DNA from: Paeniglutamicibacter sulfureus | GTDB taxonomy: Bacteria > Actinomycetota > Actinomycetes > Actinomycetales > Micrococcaceae | Direction: 5' to 3' | Assembly: GCF_039535115.1 (NCBI RefSeq) | Contig: NZ_BAAAWO010000001.1 | Span: 1,302,001-1,366,000 of the forward strand | Length of the DNA stretch: 64,000 nucleotides | Shown: positions 62,352 through 64,000 of the stretch, in pieces | Layout of the letters: the number at the start of each line of letters is the position of its first letter | Numbering within the stretch: position 1 is the first letter of the stretch | The notes under the pieces: generated by a model | Seen by the model: the letters and a program-made list of their open reading frames with translations, nothing else | Databases searched by the model: none | What the model was told of the DNA's origin: nothing | Translations under genes and position numbers: made by a program

Positions 62352-63858
62352 CACGCGCGGCGTGGTGGCCGCCGCGACCCTCGTCGCGGCCCTCACCCTG
62401 CTGCCGGTGCTCATCGCCCTTCCCGCCGCACTCGCGGAGGGACCGGCCCGCGCGGCGGAATACCTGTTCCGGCCCCGCATCGGGAACCTGCTGGCAAACA
62501 CCGGATTGCTGGTGGCCGTCACGGTGCCGGCAGCCGTCGTGCTCGGGGCAGCCGCGGCCTGGCTCGTGGAGCGCACGGCCCTGCCCGGCGCCGCCTGGTG
62601 GCGGACCCTGCTGCTGGCGCCGTTGGCCGTCCCCTCGTTCGTCAGTGCCTACGCCTGGGTGACCGTCGCGCCGGGCCTGACCGGTTTCGCCGGGTCGGCC
62701 CTGGTGACCACCCTGGCCTACTATCCATTCGTCTTCCTGCCCGTCGCGGCGCAGTTGCGCGCCCTGGATCCGGCCGACGAGGATGCCGCCCGCTCGCTCG
62801 GGCTCTCCCCGGCCGCCGCCGTCATGCGCACCGTGCTGCCCCGGCTGCGTCCCTCGCTCAGCGGCGGCGCCCTGCTGGTGGCGCTGCACCTGCTGGCGGA
62901 GTATGGCGTCCTGGAGATGATGAGGTTCCCGACATTCACCACGGCGATCATGCAGCAATACGCGGTGGGCTTCAGCGATACCTCCGGGAGCCTGCTGGCC
63001 TCCGTGCTGGTCGGGCTGTGCCTGCTGGCGCTGTTGCTGGAGCTTCTCGCCCGGGGCAGGCGCCGCGTTGCGCGCCTGGGATCGGGGACACAGAGTCGTC
63101 CCGTGCCCCACGCCCTGGGTGCCTGGACCGCACCGGCCATGGTGTTGCTCGCGGCGCTCGTCGCCGGGGCCTTGGTGGTCCCGGTCGCCAGCGTGGGTCG
63201 ATGGCTCGCCGCCTCCGAGGGATGGGCCGGCCTGCTCGATACAGGCCTGCTGGGCGCCACCCTTGGCACGGTGGGCCTGGCAACCCTGGGCGCCGTGGCA
63301 GCGACCGCTGCCGCGCTGCCGGGTGCCTGGCTGCTGAACCGGCACCACTCCGGCCTGACCGTGGCCCTGGAGCGCGTCACCTTCGTCGCCAGCTCGCTGC
63401 CCGGCATCGTCGTCGGACTGGGGCTGGTGACCTTGGCCGTGACATGGGCGGGCCCGCTGTACCAGACCGTCACCCTGACGGTTCTGGCGTACGCCATCCT
63501 CTTCGTCCCCCGGGCCATGGTCTCACTGCGCTCCGGGCTGGCTGCGGCTCCGCCCGAGCTCTCCGAGGCCGCGCGCTCCCTTGGAACGGGCGGCACGGGC
63601 ACCCTGGTCCGGGTCGTCCTGCCGTTGATGGCGCCCTCCGTGATGACGGGCCTTGTCCTGGTGGCGCTGGCCGTCAGCACCGAACTGACGGCCACGCTGC
63701 TGCTCGCCCCCACCGGGACCGAGACCTTGGCCCTGGCCTTCTGGCGCGAGGCCAGCCAACTCGACTACGCCGCCGCGGCCCCGTATGCCGCCGTGATGAT
63801 TGCCCTGTCCGTGCCCCTGACCCTGCTGCTGCGGCGGCAGATCCTGGAGGAGAAATGA
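62335..63858 (+). CDS. ferric iron ABC transporter permease (fused, FbpB type)
   Basis: This 507-residue membrane protein is built from two similar halves of about six helices. Each half ends in an EAA loop: LDPADEDAARSLGLSPAAAV in the first, LSEAARSLGTGGTGTLVRVV in the second. The single-chain permease is typical of FbpB/FutB Fe(III) transporters. It overlaps the binding-protein gene upstream and the ATPase gene downstream (ATGA). Confidence 0.93.
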   Translation: MSGSSSTRGVVAAATLVAALTLLPVLIALPAALAEGPARAAEYLFRPRIGNLLANTGLLVAVTVPAAVVLGAAAAWLVERTALPGAAWWRTLLLAPLAVPSFVSAYAWVTVAPGLTGFAGSALVTTLAYYPFVFLPVAAQLRALDPADEDAARSLGLSPAAAVMRTVLPRLRPSLSGGALLVALHLLAEYGVLEMMRFPTFTTAIMQQYAVGFSDTSGSLLASVLVGLCLLALLLELLARGRRRVARLGSGTQSRPVPHALGAWTAPAMVLLAALVAGALVVPVASVGRWLAASEGWAGLLDTGLLGATLGTVGLATLGAVAATAAALPGAWLLNRHHSGLTVALERVTFVASSLPGIVVGLGLVTLAVTWAGPLYQTVTLTVLAYAILFVPRAMVSLRSGLAAAPPELSEAARSLGTGGTGTLVRVVLPLMAPSVMTGLVLVALAVSTELTATLLLAPTGTETLALAFWREASQLDYAAAAPYAAVMIALSVPLTLLLRRQILEEK

Positions 63859-64000
63859 CCGAACTCAAGGTCCGTGCCGTCTCGGCCGACTACGGCCTCG
63901 ACGCGGTGCTCAAGTCCGTCGACCTCACCGTGGCGGAGGGCACGACGATGGCCGTGCTGGGTGGGTCCGGCAGCGGCAAGACAACGCTGCTGCGCATCAT
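63855..64000 (+). CDS. ferric iron ABC transporter ATPase, truncated by window edge
   Basis: The first 48 codons are visible: MTELKVRAVSADYGLDAVLK, then the Walker A VLGGSGSGKTTLLRII. The rest lies outside the window. It starts at an ATG overlapping the permease stop and completes the FbpABC-type transporter. Confidence 0.93.
   Translation, partial: MTELKVRAVSADYGLDAVLKSVDLTVAEGTTMAVLGGSGSGKTTLLRI

Overview
The window is high-GC DNA with the gene content of an actinobacterium of the Micrococcaceae (Arthrobacter / Paeniglutamicibacter type). The support is a GuaB3-type IMP dehydrogenase relative, a DUF222-HNH protein, the phosphatase/DUF3090/SCO1664 gene trio, RmuC/XseAB/IspH/YchF clustering, and at least fourteen genes whose start codon lies 6-8 nt after a TANNNT -10 box (leaderless mRNAs). 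This placement is inferred from gene families, not from a database search.

Layout. 1-8.8 kb is core chromosome: dapC (cut by the edge) and fdxA, a small SH3-like protein, an ArsR-type regulator, typA, a CmpX-like channel, then the conserved trio. 8.83-16.82 kb is an integrated element of about 8 kb: serine integrase, a replication-initiator-like gene with an internal iteron array, many small coupled genes, one HK97-type major capsid protein, and no recognisable portal, large terminase, protease or tail genes. It sits in the 3' end of ychF. The displaced native ychF end (codons for VEFRFNV-stop) and its terminator lie at the left end of the element. The ychF copy at the right end carries an element-supplied tail (ATGSGNK). 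16.8-53 kb is chromosome again: ychF, rmuC, ispH, xseAB, PPK2, alanine aminotransferase, an orphan betaine-type binding lipoprotein, a very large degenerate helicase, guaA, SURF1, GuaB3, a J-domain membrane protein, and a Tat-exported multicopper oxidase with its own signal peptidase. An IS3-family insertion sequence (54,767-56,208, TSD TGAG) lies inside the loop of the guaB terminator.

The right end, 58.1-64 kb, is an iron-linked locus. A phosphopantetheinyl transferase diverges from an operon of (i) an 886-residue fusion of AMP-forming ligase, carrier protein and membrane acyltransferase-3, and (ii) a ferric-iron ABC transporter (binding lipoprotein, fused permease, ATPase, cut by the edge). 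A DtxR/IdeR-type box occupies the divergent promoter region. The layout predicts an iron-starvation-induced machine that activates an acid, loads it on the carrier domain and transfers it at the membrane, alongside Fe(III) uptake. With the capsid-carrying element, this is the part of the window most worth following up.
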